Origin: Blasia pusilla
Taxonomy: Eukaryota; Marchantiophyta; Marchantiopsida; Blasiales
NCBI GenBank assembly: GCA_050084515.1
Contig: CM114274.1
Coordinates: forward strand, 23,312,001-23,376,000
Reading direction: 5' to 3'
Length of the DNA stretch: 64,000 nt
Part shown: piece after piece, positions 11,421-24,699 of the stretch
Numbering within the stretch: the first letter of the stretch is position 1
How the letters are laid out: each line of letters opens with the position of its first letter
Program-made: the position numbers and the translations under genes
The notes under the pieces: generated by a model
Database searches by the model: none
The model's input: the letters and a program-made list of their open reading frames with translations, nothing else
Told to the model about the DNA's origin: nothing

Positions 11421-13646
11421 TAGAATTTCTTGTGTAGCAAGAGGAAGAAGAGCATATAGGGACATAGAAGCAAAGGTAGGCAAGTCATCAAACACAAGAG
11501 AAGACATATGAAATGTGGTTTGGATAAAGCATGAGGATAACAAGAAAAGAAAAGTAGTGGAATCCGTCCAAAAGAAATTTCGATGGAGAGAAGAAGATTA
11601 GGAAATACCAAATTTACGATTGAAAGTTACTATAAGAAAAATATAAAAAGTAATTAAAAATAAAAAGTCATCTATATGATATCGGAAGAGGTGGCTCAAG
11701 AATATGAATTTCTAACGTCCATAAGGAGATGGCAAACGTATGTAGGGACGAAACAATAAGGTAAGGAGTTGGAAGAACAAGGAAGACTTTTGGGAGGAAT
11801 TGACCTAAAACAAACCCGTACACAAAAATATGCGCCTACAGAGAAGGAAGAAAAAATATAAAACCTACTTGATATAAAAAGAATGAGCTCGTCAAGACGA
11901 CCGAGACAAGCCCAAACACATCCAAAATCGATATTCCAAAAGAAAGTTATGAAAGAAATTGGAAACACCAAAAAGAGGATGTGAGGAGTAAGTGAGCCAC
12001 CCACCAATGATTGCTATGAGGGAATAAGTTCGTAATGTTGGGCCCAGCCCGTATCAAAAGATCTAGAAAAGCAAGAGGAATCCCTTAAACCGATGGTAAC
12101 CCGGTATCACTCTATAAGGAGAGCACTATGTGTGAAATTGCGTATAGGAATCTATGAGCACATTTAGGAGAGAAGGAGGTTTAAAGATCCCAAGAACTTT
12201 GGAAAACTCAATCTTAAGTGGAAAAAAAAAAACCCCAAAGTTCAAGCTTGAGAAGATTAACACATTGGACTTTAGATTGAAAATATTGGATCACCATGGA
12301 AAGAGTTACAAGCAAAATTCGAGACGTCGCTCTATCTCCTCCTCCATAGTCATCAAAAGGAATTGAAAACACGAAGTCCATGACCCGGACTTCACATCAT
12401 TCTATCTTTCAACCAACTGGTATGTATGATACAGGTTCCTCAATAGAAGGGTCCCAAAAAAAGTTGTTGATAATAATTTTTAATTATATCTACTCTTTTT
12501 AATTGTTTTTTTGTATTAAAAAAATCTTAAAAGAGTAAGAAAATTTCAACTTTAAATGATACCCATCTCCCCTAAATAATTTCACTCTTTTGTAACAATG
12601 ATTATTCTTCCCCTTCCACTCTTTTTCCCAACAGAATAACATTCAATAACTAAATTATTAGTTAATTTTAACTAACAAAATCACTTTTCTTTCCTACTCA
12701 AATTCATTTTCCTTTCCAAAAATATCACATGTGAATTTATACGATTATTTTTTAAAATAATCACATGATTCATTTCAAAATTTAAACATAATTTCTAATT
12801 TCTAAAATCTTAAAAGAGTAATAAAATTTCACTCTTCTAAGTAATTACAATCCTCCATTCAAATTTAAATGATATTCCAATCCCCTAAGTAATTTTACCC
12901 TTCCATAAAATTTTAAAAAAATCTACTTCTTCTTCAATAAGATTTATTTTCCCTTTCCATCAAATATGAATTAAGGCACAGTTTCTAATTTTTTGGTTAT
13001 TCATCATAATTATTCTACTTTATTAATATTTATAATCACCCATTATAGTATTAAATAAAATTTTAATTTATTAATAATAATAAATTTTCAATTTATTAAT
13101 AATAATAAAATTTCCTATTCCACTCAAATCCTTATACTTTTCCTCCATCCTTGTCTATTTCTACCCATCTAATATGGATCAAACAAAAAATTTTGAAACG
13201 TGTTGCCTATTTTGTTCTACTAGTTAGGATGCTCGTGAGATGCGTCGGTGCCAATTTTTAGCACATAAAACTCCCTCGTTGTAGTTGCTGAGTTTGGGGC
13301 TTTTTTCCTTTCATCCACTATAAGAGTGGGAAGTTTACACACATTGAGGGAGAACTTTAATTAGGTCTCTCCCTTACCCATTAGAGATTATGAAACCAAG
13401 TTAAAAAAATAATATTGCAAAGTCTTACATAAAAACTATAATAATAATAAAATCCCAAATTATTCAAATAATCAAGGGAATCAAGGGATTGTCTTATTAG
13501 AAAACATATAGATCGAAGACACATAGCAAGCATCCGGCTGTTGGGCTAGTGGGGCGGGTGTCGTGCGAATCCACATCGTCATACAACATACATCGCTGAC
13601 ATACCATATTCACATACATACATAACATAGACGAAAGCATTTAGGG
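11421..13646. other. Non-coding, partly very AT-rich spacer
   Basis: No protein family is recognisable. 11421-12400 holds only short random frames. 12460-13130 is strongly AT-rich with taataata and taaaatttt runs and pyrimidine tracts. 13230-13646 is unassigned sequence leading into the LTR of element A. Confidence 0.6.
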
Positions 13647-14188
13647 TGCAAACAACGAATTCTCACCAACCCCCTGACATCTTTCTTATGTAAAAATAAA
13701 GAGTAGTAAAAACGGCACACCCGGCCTAAAACTCCACTCGTCAATCTACATCGGCATATCGAGCCTCGTCCATCCTGTGCTATCAAGGAATCCGGACGCT
13801 AGCACCCTACTCCTATCTCACACACATACAAGGAAGGTGCTCCAACGGCCCAGCATGAGAAAGGTGGCTTAGGAAATCCATCTTCCTCTCTTATATAGGA
13901 TTGTGAGGGCTATTTTTAGGGGAAGAGCCAAAAGGCTCTTCCCCTAAAAATAGCCCTCTCCTTGGTAACCTGCGCGCACATGTTACCATGGGCGGGTGAT
14001 CTGGTCAACAAGTCACCCGCTTGTGAAAGACCTCAACATGAAAGTTGTCAAAAACAACGTTCTTGACACAATGGATCTATCCTCAACCTCATCCGACACC
14101 CTAGGACAAAGTTACACTCAAGATAGTCCGTTGGCTCCTACGCCCTATCCACGATAGATCTCGGCCTATCGGCTACTCAGATGTGACA
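13647..14188 (-). mobile_element. LTR of Ty3/gypsy element A (left copy)
   Basis: This is homologous over its length to 32729-33252. On the minus strand it starts TGTCACATCTGAGTAGCC and ends TTGTTTGCA, so it has TG...CA termini. TATATAAGAGAG lies just downstream of a long hairpin (13905-13958), so transcription should run on the minus strand. This is most likely the 3' LTR of element A, now separated from its body by a LINE and unassigned sequence. A solo LTR of the same family is the alternative. Confidence 0.75.
13905..13958. repeat. Perfect 25-bp inverted repeat inside the LTR
   Basis: The arms 13905-13929 and 13934-13958 are exact complements around an AAAA loop. The pyrimidine/purine arms read ggctcttcccctaaaaatag on one side. 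It sits next to the TATA box of the LTR. The partner LTR near 33000 keeps only the inner part (gaagagcc aaaa ggctcttc), the outer left arm being deleted. Confidence 0.9.
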
Positions 14189-17100
14189 AGTCATTCATTC
14201 GCTGACCTTAAAAAATATCCTAAAGACCTTCTTCTAGCTACTGCCTATAGCACTTGAGCGATGAAAAATGACGTCCCTAATATAACAACCTAAATCATAA
14301 GGCACTAGCTGTAGTAACAAATAGAAATTCTCCACATATATTTTATGAGCTAGTCTAATCTCGTCATACCTTGGACATGTAACAAACACATGCTCTTCAT
14401 CCTCAATATTTTCTTTGTCACATAACCTACAAGTTCGTTCACTTCTATCAATATTAAACCATCGTCCTTCCTCAATTCCTAGCCAATGAGACCTTGTTCT
14501 ATGTCGTACGATAATATGACGTAAGAATATGGCGATCCCCGCAAGTAGGTATCCTTGTTCACAATATACAAGCATAGGATTAACATGAAGTTGATAAAAC
14601 TCTATTTTTGTGCCCAGGCTCCTCCAAATAATGTTGAGAAATTACTTCTGTAGATGCTCGCATAGTGCCATCGGTTTCAAGTTCCAATTGCGTTCCGTCC
14701 CATTCCACTTTGAAGACCAAGTTACCATATCCGCCATCCATCCTATAGAACGTATGGCTTGCAAAGCTTGACCAGAGAGGCAAGAAACATCAAGAGATCT
14801 CACCCTTGCAATATGAGTGATGGTCAAGTAAAGAGCTTCAGCCTCTAGAGGAAGACAACATATTTCCGCAAGAAGAATAGCATAAGGAGTTTGGTTTCTT
14901 ACACCCAATTCTTCTTGTAGAAAGATCTTTTGCACCCTCTCCACGCGCTCCCAACTTGTCTTCTTACAACTAGGGCCCCAAACTTGGGTCCCATATAACA
15001 CCACCGCCAAAACTAAGCTCCTAAATAAGAACTTCCTAAGATCCAAAGACACAAGATGAGCTCTTCTACACCGATTCCAAAATGAATATAGAGCTTTGTA
15101 ACCAGCTTCTACTCTCTTTTGCACGCAAAGTGCCCAACTATAGTCATGAGAGAAATCAATGCCTAGATATTAGTAACTCTTCACTTGTTCTAATTGTAGA
15201 CCTTTGTAAAAGAACGAGAACTTGGATCTAGTATCCACTGTAATAACTTCAGACTTCTCCATATTAACCTCCATTTGATTCTGGATACAAAACCTTGCCA
15301 AAGTGTCGAGGTGTTTTTGTAAACTAATGTCATCACGTGCTAGTAAGATGATATCATCTGCATATAATAGAGCTTGGATGACAAAGTCCCTAAGCTTGAC
15401 ACTTTCACTATCACATTCCTCCAACCACTTTTCGATATCATCTATGAAAACTCCGAATATAGTAGGGGAGAGAGGGCAACCTTGAATGACTCCGATGGTA
15501 CTCAAGATCTCTTGAGTTTGTGAACCTTTGATCTTGGCCCAAATGGAATGCTGTAACGTGGCCACGAGTGATAGGAGATTTGGTGGTACTCCAAAGGCTT
15601 GTAAGCTTATCCCATAAGAGCTTACGAGATACAATATCAAAAACTTTCTTGAAGTCGATGAAATCGCAAAACAAAGCTTTCCCATGACCCTTAGATTTCT
15701 CCTTTAAAACACTCAAGGCCAAGATATGGTCGATGGTATTGTATGTTGGGCGAAAACCAGCTTTGACCCGTGCTCTCTTTTGGAAAGACTTTGTCCATGC
15801 ACTCAACTTTGACTCCACCAATTTCCCAAACACCTTGGCAAAAATACTATCCATCATGATAATACGATAGTTTGTCACCAAGTCCTTCCTTCCTCATTTG
15901 TGAATAAGATCAATCTTCCATAGTGACTAGGTTGAAGGAAAACCATAGATAGCAGCATCATCCAATACTTTGGTGAGGATCGATCCAATAGAATCTTCAC
16001 CCCACTTGAAAAGTTCAATAAAAAGACCATCCAAATCCTCACATTCACCATTTGCTAATCTTCTTAGTTGAGTCATCACCTTTGCTTTGAAGAATAAGCC
16101 AGGTATTCCTTCACAACGCGACATAGATGTAGCATCGGGGAAGAAATAAAGCTTTTCGGCAAAATATATCAAAGACTTGGGATCAAGAGTAGGTTTTGAA
16201 GACCCTACGACTAACCGTCTCCAAAATGATTTGGGGTCGTCATCCAGCTCCCTTGTCCAAGACTCTTGCTTCCATCGTAAGAAAGCTTGTTTCTTAGATT
16301 TCACCAAGTATTTAAAAAGGCTCGTCATAATAAGCCGACTTTGGATATCCAAAGATTTATCTGCTGATCTTGCCCTTGCTTGCTTGCATTGAGAGTCAAA
16401 CCACCTATTATAAGGCAACCTTCCAGCACTTCTATCTGTGTGCCGCGAAAAGAACTTAGATGCAGTATTTTTTAGCAATTCAGTTAGTTGCAAACTTGTT
16501 GTGTGTGGATCCATGCTCCATACAATGCGAGTCAAGAGTTATTGTAAATAGAGCATATAAAGATCTCTTTTACAAGGATCTTAGCAAAACCTGGGAGAAG
16601 CTAAAATAGATTGACATGTGGAGAGAGGAATTGCCTTTGACAGTGAGAGAGTAAACAAAAGAGGTGTGTGATATGATTCAAGATGAGGTTATAGAATATC
16701 AAATGTAGAGATAAGAGAGCTATTAGCAGGCAAGGACATAAGATAATCAATGGTGCTAGCGCCGGTAGAGGAGAAACACGTATTGGAGTGAGTGTTGGGG
16801 AAAATGAGAGGTTCCATTAAGAACTTCCAAATTACAAGTGGCTACGAAGGTTAAAAAATGCTCTGTCAAAGGATTTATAGAAATATCTAAAAAGATTCCA
16901 GACCACAAACCATCCTCGTGTTCTTCGAGAAGAGGAGAAGTCAAGGAATCAATGAATTGGGTAAATTTAGCAGTACGTGTGTGAGCATTGAAATCCCCAA
17001 CTAGACAGACTTCACCTTTGTTTTGATATTTGAGAACATCCCCAATAAGTCAATGGAACGGTTGACTTTGATTGTAAGTGTGTGTTGAGTAGATAGGCAT

Positions 17101-17410
17101 GGACAGTGGTGCAAAACAACAAACTTCATGTTAACAATAAGATCCCCTAACCAAACCAAGAGGTAGCCAATGATATTGGCCACTGATATCTTGATCTTGT
17201 AGATGTATCAAAGGTAGAAATTGAGACCTGATGAAAGTAGCAATATCGCCATAACCCTTTTCAGCCCGTTGCCTTCGTTGGTTCCATGTCGATCCCACCA
17301 AAGTAAACCCTTGCATCTCTGCAATAGTATTGCTATCATGTTCCCAAGTCTCCATAATGTCCGCCATCTCCCAAACTGGTAGAGCACTCACATACTTTGT
17401 TGTTGAAATA
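14189..17410 (-). mobile_element. 5'-truncated L1-like LINE (copy 1)
   Basis: This is a close relative of the LINE at 40114-44737, in the opposite orientation. It has an endonuclease fragment (about 17410-16550, including TLVGSTWNQRRQRAEKGYGD). It also has an RT (about 15880-15170, with IGVIQGCPLSPTIFGVFIDD and ALLYADDIILLARD). The C-terminal zinc-knuckle-like motif is CRLCDKENIEDEEHVFVTCP near 14380-14450. Homology to the other copy begins abruptly at ttcaacaacaaag (17410), so the 5' array, ORF1 and the start of ORF2 are missing. The last ~90 bp of the 3' UTR are missing too, and the element abuts the LTR at 14188. Stops and frameshifts break ORF2 repeatedly. Confidence 0.9.
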
Positions 17411-18559
17411 ACTATCACGCCTTTTAGGATGGATAAACAAGTCTGCACAAGGTGCCTTGAGAAGATTAAAGGATAACCTTATGAGTTCAATGATGACCTA
17501 TCGAGGCATCGGGAAATTGGAGAGAGTATGTTTCCCATTTGTTTTGGCTTATTTGGATCTGTGAGGAACTTGTTATTTTTGGATAATTTTGATTAGGATA
17601 ATCATTGACTTTCTACTTTGGGAAGTGGACCTCGAACCCTTATAGTAGGTCTAGAGGCAAGAAGAGAACCTATGAGTACATCTTACCATGCACAGAGTTT
17701 GAGAGAGGGAAAGGGATACAATAAAAGAGAGAGTGAAAGAACTTTGGAGCTTATTCTCTCTTTCTTGAACCTCTTGGTATGAGGTAGAGGAGCTATGGTC
17801 CTCCTTGTCTTGTAAGTAATCCAAGCCAAACCTACCAAGACTACCCGACTATCTTCTTGGCCCATTCCATTCTACTTCGTAGATTTAATCAACCCCGTAT
17901 CTATGTAAGCTTGAAGTATATCAATCAAAGTGTGACAAGGCTTGACACACTTGGGGCTTGCATCGAGTATGTCAATCCTCAATCCTTAAGTCCTTTGTCA
18001 TTCTAATATGTCCACACTATTATTTGAGATATCCATCTCCCCTTTCAAACACCATGGAAATCAACACATGTTATTTTTTGGGATTTCATGGTACAAAATC
18101 CCTATACCTGCTTGTCCTTTGCACATCTTGTTTGCATTTATGGAGAGACCTTTGGTTGAGGAGCTGATCAAAGAAATGTCGATCATTATTGTAGTTGCCC
18201 CTTAGATTTAAAAAATCCTTTCCTATGACGTGTGGCATTCTTAATTACTCACATATTGACACATGATAATTTATAATCAATTAAGAGGTCAATCAAATTA
18301 GGGGTTTGTTAGGATAGATTTGGGGTAAGTTAGGAGGCTAATAATTATCTATCTATCTATCTATCTATCTATCAATCATTGTTGACCCTATATGTATAAT
18401 AAGATAAAATAGTAACATGTTCGTAATTTTATCCCTTAATTTATATTTGATGCAAAGACAAAATGAGTTTGAATGGAAGAGGAGAAAAAATTTTCTATTA
18501 AGTTTTTTTTAATAAATATTATAATGAGTGATCTTATGCATAAAATAAGAAAAAAGTGG
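17411..18559. other. Unassigned spacer with LTR-like repeat and (TATC)n
   Basis: 17505-17870 matches the LTR-like repeat at 60961-61330 in order and wording: a gggaaa...tttccc hairpin, a lowercase run near ggcttatttggatc, gagagagggaaagggatac and cttgaacctcttgg. 17880-18345 has no recognisable content. 18346-18373 is a (TATC)7 microsatellite. From about 18400 the sequence is AT-rich up to the end of element A. Confidence 0.55.
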
Positions 18560-20545
18560 AATAATACAAGGATGCTCGCACTCTGTCATACCCCATACAT
18601 CTGGCCACAAATTGCTGTACCCAAGTATGCATGCCGCGCCACCAATACTAAACGTGGAGTAAGCTATAAGTACGCTTTACTCCAAAATGCCCCAACTCCT
18701 TATGGGCATGTCGCACTACACTTACTCACTGGGAAGGATGAGGTACCACTCGTATCCTACCATCTCCCCATACCCGCAAAATGTGAGTCCCCTCCTACAT
18801 GAACCTCTTGGCTCTCTGTAGCATCCGATCCCGCTCCCTAGCACTTACTATGCTCGCTATGACGCTAGTGCAAGAACTCCACAACCTCCATGTCGTCATG
18901 GATATCATGACCACATGTCGCCTCCTCACTGACCTGCGGATCCAAAGACTCATCATTCCACCCCACCACTGGAGTCATCACCTGTGGCTGACCTACCATA
19001 GTCAACCAACAAAGATAGGCAGATGCATGCCAACCGGGCACCATGTCCTCATCACTCTCTCTGTGCCATCGAGCTCCTGTATGGTCTCTCTGACTCAGAC
19101 ATGGGTTATGACTCAACCCATCCGCATCCTAGTTCAGCCGGCCTCGCCTATGAACCACCTCAAACTCATACTCTTGTAGTAATAGAGCCCACATGGCAAG
19201 CTTTCCCATAAGCTTGTCGGACTCCATCAACCACCTCAACGGCTGATGATTTGTGATAAGTGTGAAAGGGTTGCCGAATAAATAACACCTGAAATGTGCC
19301 ACGGCCTACACTGCAGCCAAGCACTCTCCCTCAAAGTAGCTATACTTTGCCTATGCAATGTTGTTCGGTCGGCTTGCGTAAGCCACAATGAACTCCCTCT
19401 CCTCGTCATCCCTCTGAGTAAGCACTGCTCCTAGACCTAACATGCTCCAATTTGTATGTAACTGGAATGGGCGACCCCTAACCGGTCTCTTTAAAATGGG
19501 TGAGGACATCAACCTGTCCTTGAGCTCCTGAAATGCTCGCTCCTGATCATCTCCCCACAACCAAACTGATCAAGTCTCGTCAACAAGGTCAAAGACTTTG
19601 TGATTGCACTGAAACCCTTGACATACCGTCGATAGAAGTTTTCCAGTCCAAGAAACGCTCTGACTCGACTCACATCTGTAGGGCGTGGAATCCGCGCAAT
19701 AGCCTCCACCTTTGTGTGCTAAACGGCTAACCCACTCGGGTATATGGTGTGTCCCAAGTACTCAATCTGCTCCTGAAAGAATCTACACTTGTCTAGATGT
19801 AACTTCAGTCCATGTAACTGCAACCGCCGAAACATGTACTCCAGGTGTCGCTCATGCTCCTCAATCATGGAATTAAAGATAAGAATATCATCTATGTAAC
19901 TTCGTACAAATTCCAAGCCAACCATAATCCTATTCATCACTCCCAAAAACTCTGCATGCGCGTTCTTCAACCCAAATGGTAAGAACCGCCATTGATACAA
20001 GCAATCTCTCCCGAACCGATCTATCCCCCCAGAATTTTGTCTTCTCCCTGTCCTCCAACCTGATAGGGAGCTGATGATAGCCAACACGGAGATCTAAAGT
20101 ACTGAAGATCTTTGCATGCCCTACCGCATCAAAGATCTTCTCAAGAGTAGGCATGGCATACCGATCTGACCTCGTCTGTTAGTTGATAGGACGGTAATCT
20201 CCACACATCCGCCTATCCGTCCAATTGCCATACATATCCTTCTTCGCCCGCATGACAATGGCAGATGCATACTCCCCATGTGATAACTCCATAAGTCGTG
20301 CCTCCAACAAGTCCTGACTCTTGTTATGAATAAAGGCTCGCTCCATATTAGAATATCTGTAGGGTTGACAAAAGATTGGCGTATCACTAGCCAACTCAAT
20401 ATGTATCCCAAGATCCTTCAACATACCCAAGTCTCTCATACTGAAGGCAAAACAACTGACATGCCCTCTCAGAAACCTATGAACTCGTCGTCGCTCTCCT
20501 CCTATCAATTTGAGACCTATCACACGCTCCCAAGTCTCCATCGTG
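18560..20545 (-). pseudogene. Element A pol: RT, RNase H and integrase N terminus, broken
   Basis: On the minus strand the RT begins with the ASAIVMRAKKD and CGDYRPIN blocks (20280-20179), then KIFSTLDLRVGYHQLPI, WRFLPFGLKNAHAEF and RSYIDDILIFNS (YIDD box near 19890). It continues into RNase H with FLGLENFYRRYVKGF and QLHTNWSMLGLGAVLTQRD, where the usual D of HTDAS is N. Near 18770-18590 a zinc-binding-like stretch HAHKELGHFGVKRTYSLLH and WWRGMHTWVQQFVARC mark the integrase HHCC region. The sequence breaks off before the DDE core. Multiple frameshifts and stops make it non-functional. Confidence 0.85.
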
Positions 20546-22099
20546 ACCTCACTCGGAGAGGACCCAACCTTGGCTTTGGTTGTTGTGTAGCAACCCTAGC
20601 CACCTCCGCAACAGCCACTCCACTCTGACCTGCTACACCATGCTCCACATCCAAAAAATGAACATGTGCTATTCTGGCCGCCTTCACACTCTCTGCTCTA
20701 ACCACGTCCCAAGAAGTCCATGGGTGCCTATCTCTCCTCGTTCCGCCCCCAGCCAATGCCTATACAGACCCTGTAGGCAATTGTCCAACTCGTGGACGTG
20801 ACGACATGGATGACACTCGCATCCGTCTGTGCTCAGCCATACATAGACTGACCATCCATGTGAGACAGTTGAGGTCCATCGCCTGCCCCAACACCTGTCT
20901 CCGAGATGCCTCAGTCATCCTTGGCACCACCGTAGTACCGATAGCGAACCCTAGGGCGCGCTTGCGCTCATCCGATGTAGGCTCCTCCAATGCTTCGGTC
21001 ACCTCATCCCAAATCATGCCTGGCCCTCCCTCACGAAAGGCATGGGATGCTTGGAAGCTCACCAACGTAGGTAAGGCTGCCCTCAACTCTCCCACCCTAT
21101 TGGCCATGGCCAACGGTGGTCTATCATCCCGTGTCACCACCTGAGATCGATGCCCTGAGCCCAAAATAGCATCCACTGTGAGATGTGGTGCTCTCTGGAC
21201 TCCATCGTATGCTCGGCTCAGTACCTCTGACGGTGTCAAGTTCGTCCATCACAATCTTGGATGATGGGCACGTGATCCAACTCTCGCCGCATCTAATAAC
21301 ACAACAGGTCCCAACCAGGACCTCATGTGATACACACTCGTCATCACACGTACACAAGTGTCTCCCAACAACGACACGTTCTCCAAGATGTACGTTGGAG
21401 AACATGTCTGACTCTCCTGCAAGTGTCGTACTACTCGCAGCATCTCCCAAAACATCCCTGACCTCGGATCCTGCAATCCAAATCCTCGGCCACCTGATGA
21501 ATGATCCTAACATGGCCATCCAAAAATCACCAAATGAATGGTGCCAACTCTATCCAGATCCTGCACCCCCACCAAAGAGATGTCGGCGGGTAGTGTATGC
21601 TGATATCCCCGTACAGCAGATACCGGCAACAACTCAGGATACCTCTGGACCAATTGCGCCACATGACGTAATGATACTCGCCGCGTAGTCTCATCTCTCT
21701 CTACATAAAGGTACTGATGCACCCGTATGTCCGCCTGCAATATTGCAGCAATCTGGTGCTAATCCCTTCAAAGAGTTCTAACACCCTCCTCTAGGCACTG
21801 CCACACAACAGGTGTGGTATCCAGTGGAGTCAACGTATCCACTCCAAGAGCCCGATCGCCATGTGACTCTCGCTTCTCCGGGATAAAAACATGACTGCAC
21901 GCCTGCCTCACGAGGCCGTCGGCACTCCCCTGTAGCTCTTGAGTCGCACAATGGTGAAGAGGTCTCGCCAACATGGGAAGAGACATCCGCCATGGCCTGT
22001 CTCTCCGTGGGACTATCCGCAATTGGTACATCCTCCGCATGTGCGTTCCCCTCCAACAACTCTCTGGCGAGGTAACACTACATGTGAAAGCCGCCAACG
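20546..22099 (-). pseudogene. Element A linker between protease and RT, unreadable
   Basis: This lies between the recognised protease and RT of element A on the same strand. The minus strand has several open stretches (21239-20760, 21519-21124) without family motifs I can name. It is probably the variable linker of the polyprotein with frameshifts. The base composition matches the rest of element A. Confidence 0.4.
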
Positions 22100-22920
22100 T
22101 GATCATAGACTCGCCTCGTGATCGACCACCTCGTCCCGCAAACTGCACGGGTAACTGACTCATCCGGCCGTCACCTGACCGCCACCCTGGACGATAAGCA
22201 ACGGCCTCCTCCTTGAAGTCCAAGATGAATCATAGGGGATATAACACAAGACTCCCCACCAACACATCGTACGACTCAGCTGGTGTCGTAATCGCACGTG
22301 TGCGCACCATAGCACTATCCGTCGCATGCTATGGATAGACTCTGACAACTATCTTCTGTCGAGTCATATACTCCGTGGGTGACACGCCCCCAATCGAGGT
22401 CTGTATCTAGAAGGGACAAGGCTCAATGTCGGCCTTCCGTAACCCCAACGCTAAACATGCTTCCTTCCCTAACATCAAGGGTTGGGCTCCCGAATCAAGT
22501 AGGACGCGATGCGGGTGGTATACTGTCCCCGTGGGACTAACCAAGCGAAATACTCCGGGTCGATTATCCAGTAACACTACTCCAGGTGGCACCACTGCTT
22601 GCTCTATGGCCAGTCGAGCTAGCATATCTACCAACTTCACCACCGCCGTATGCCCTGACTCTGTGGGGAACCTCCCGAGCACCGGCTCTGAGGGCAAGTC
22701 CACCACCTCCTCAACTACCTCTGAAAAAGAAGCAGTCACCTCTCCACGCTCATACAACGTGGTGGCCAACCGGAACACCTCAGATGGTCCAACTCCCAAC
22801 GTCGCCAACTCTATGGCGGAAAATAGTGGAGTCTGACTCACTCTAGTGGCCACCTCCAACACTATGGTCGACACTGACTCCACTCGAGCCGGCATAGGAG
22901 TTTTCACTCCAACTCTTCGT
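22100..22920 (-). pseudogene. Element A retropepsin-like protease region
   Basis: An open stretch (22907-22407) leads to HRVLLDSGAQPLMLGKEACL, the D-S-G active-site block of an aspartic retropepsin-like domain. After a stop, the frame resumes with SYDVLVGSLVLYPLWFILDF and YRPGWRSGDGR, a segment typical of this gypsy lineage between protease and RT. The DSGA variant (rather than DTGA) is normal in many plant gypsy elements. Confidence 0.7.
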
Positions 22921-23555
22921 GACGTCGACGTACCTGCCTAAGGTGTAGACACCGCTGGTCATCAAGGCACCATCCATGGTGTGTGTAGTGCCTTCAAAAA
23001 TATGAATGATTGTGGAACCCTGGCTTGCTGCCCATCAATCCGATCTGGTGGATCAATCTCAACTCCACCTCTCAATGGCTCGGTGCCTCTCGTAGCACCA
23101 TGAGTCACCACTACAACTGCCTCAACCTAAACATAAACCCCATACTAGCGAGATCCTCACCCAGGTGACGGTAAGAGGTAGAAGCTAGAGCCACACTAGC
23201 TTCTTGCGGCTTCGTGCCTTCCCTGAGCTGCATCATGGTCATGGCAACAATCCTCTACTCCAACTGATCGATGCATGAGAGAAGTGCTAACTCTGGTGCT
23301 CCTGCTCTATCTCCTTTGGCTGGTGGTGGTCCTCTACCACCACGTTGAGGAAGAACTCCCCGACCTCCTCTAGTACGACAACCCCCAGGCCCTTGGCCTA
23401 CCTCTGGATGTGCCTCTCAACGAAGTTCATAACATCTATCCCTAGTGTGACCATATCTGTGGCAATAGTCATACTGGTACTATCGTGGGGCCATCCTCTG
23501 GGGCTCCTGAGGAATCAGAGGCACTCATGGTCCTCTCCCATGCCGTGTGCAGTCT

Positions 23556-23560
23556 CTCTG
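23556..23560. repeat. Target-site duplication (left) of element B
   Basis: CTCTG directly precedes the TGTCGCGACC start of the left LTR. The same five bases follow the right LTR at 30905-30909. Confidence 0.95.
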
Positions 23561-24560
23561 TGTCGCGACCCTCATGACCAAACAAGTGCCAAGCGGAACA
23601 TCGGAACATTAGCGGGCTCACTCTAAGATGGTTTGCGCGTTGGAGTTGTCTCAAAGAGGAGACAAGAGACGAGACGCGAGCGAGAAGTCGCGTTGCAGAT
23701 GTGATGGTCGCGACTCGTAAAACCTGGACCAAACGCGAATGAGACTTGAAAGAAGTCGAGTCTAGGAAGTGTGTTGCCAAAGGAAAGATCCGGATTTGGA
23801 ACGCCACTTGCGTTTGAGAGTTTCGACTGTATTTATGGCCATAACTTTTTAGCGGAGATGCGTTTGGAGCAAATAAGAGTGCGTTGGAAAGCTTATGGAG
23901 AGCCACTTCAAACACTCCAAATATCGCTGCAAACGCATAAGCAGCGGCCGAGATACGACCCGAAAACGACTGTAAGTGGAGTCGGGTTGAGGGCCACATT
24001 GAAGGGCCCAAACCTCTTTTCCCAAAGGGGAGGGGTTATTGGAGAACCCAGAAGTACTAGTAAGGGGAAGGTCTCGAGAGTGCTTGGAACCCAAACCCCA
24101 CTTTGGGCGCCGCGGGGCGGCTCAAGGGCATGGAACGGAACGCGAGTTTGGGCGTTGGGTTGAAAAACCTGCACCAAGTCCATTGAGGTGATTTTAGACA
24201 TCCCTCTTGGATTCCACACCGCAACTCAATTACTTGGGTCTCGGTTCGGAACTCACACGAGGACCGTTGAACAGTTGGGATCGCTAGGCGTGCAAGTGCC
24301 GTTTCAAATCCCTAGACTAACCAGGAAGTCTGTTCCAAGTCTTGAAGGACTTGCCATGTGTTGGGAGCTAGGAACTAAGGAAAGTTGAGCTTGATGAGAC
24401 GCCGAGTTGAGGACTCGATGGGTTGGAACGCCGGTTGGCCAAACCCGACTAACGGGAGTGCGTGTTTGGGTGCAGATCGCGATGAGTTCGTGACCCTCAT
24501 CAAGAACGACGCTTCACAACACTAAAGATTGACGTTCAAGGAGGAGAGTAGGGCGCGACA
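23561..24560 (+). repeat. Left (5') LTR of element B
   Basis: It runs from TGTCGCGACC to GGGCGCGACA and is 1,000 bp long. It contains the ggccataactttt module (from about 23838) shared with other LTRs in the window and with the LINE monomers. It matches 29903-30904 almost throughout, with scattered single-base indels and a scrambled patch at 24490-24520. Confidence 0.97.
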
Positions 24561-24561
24561 A

Positions 24562-24577
24562 GTGGTATCGAGCTTAT
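24562..24577 (+). promoter_or_regulatory. Primer-binding site of element B
   Basis: gtggtatcgagctta, one base after the LTR end, resembles the tRNA-iMet primer complement TGGTATCAGAGC with one missing base. Its position fits the usual place for minus-strand priming. Confidence 0.75.
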
Positions 24578-24699
24578 CCTTGGTGAGCGAGAACTTGGGG
24601 TCGTGGGATCAGCCGGGACGCTTGGGAAATTTCAAGGTAGCGGCTAGACTCGGACGCTCGAGGAGGGACGCAAGAAACGAGGAGGAGATCTTAGTGAGT

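Noticed and set aside
20326-22846. Several plus-strand open frames of 90-170 residues
   Set aside because: They are antisense shadows of element A pol, which has recognisable domains on the minus strand.
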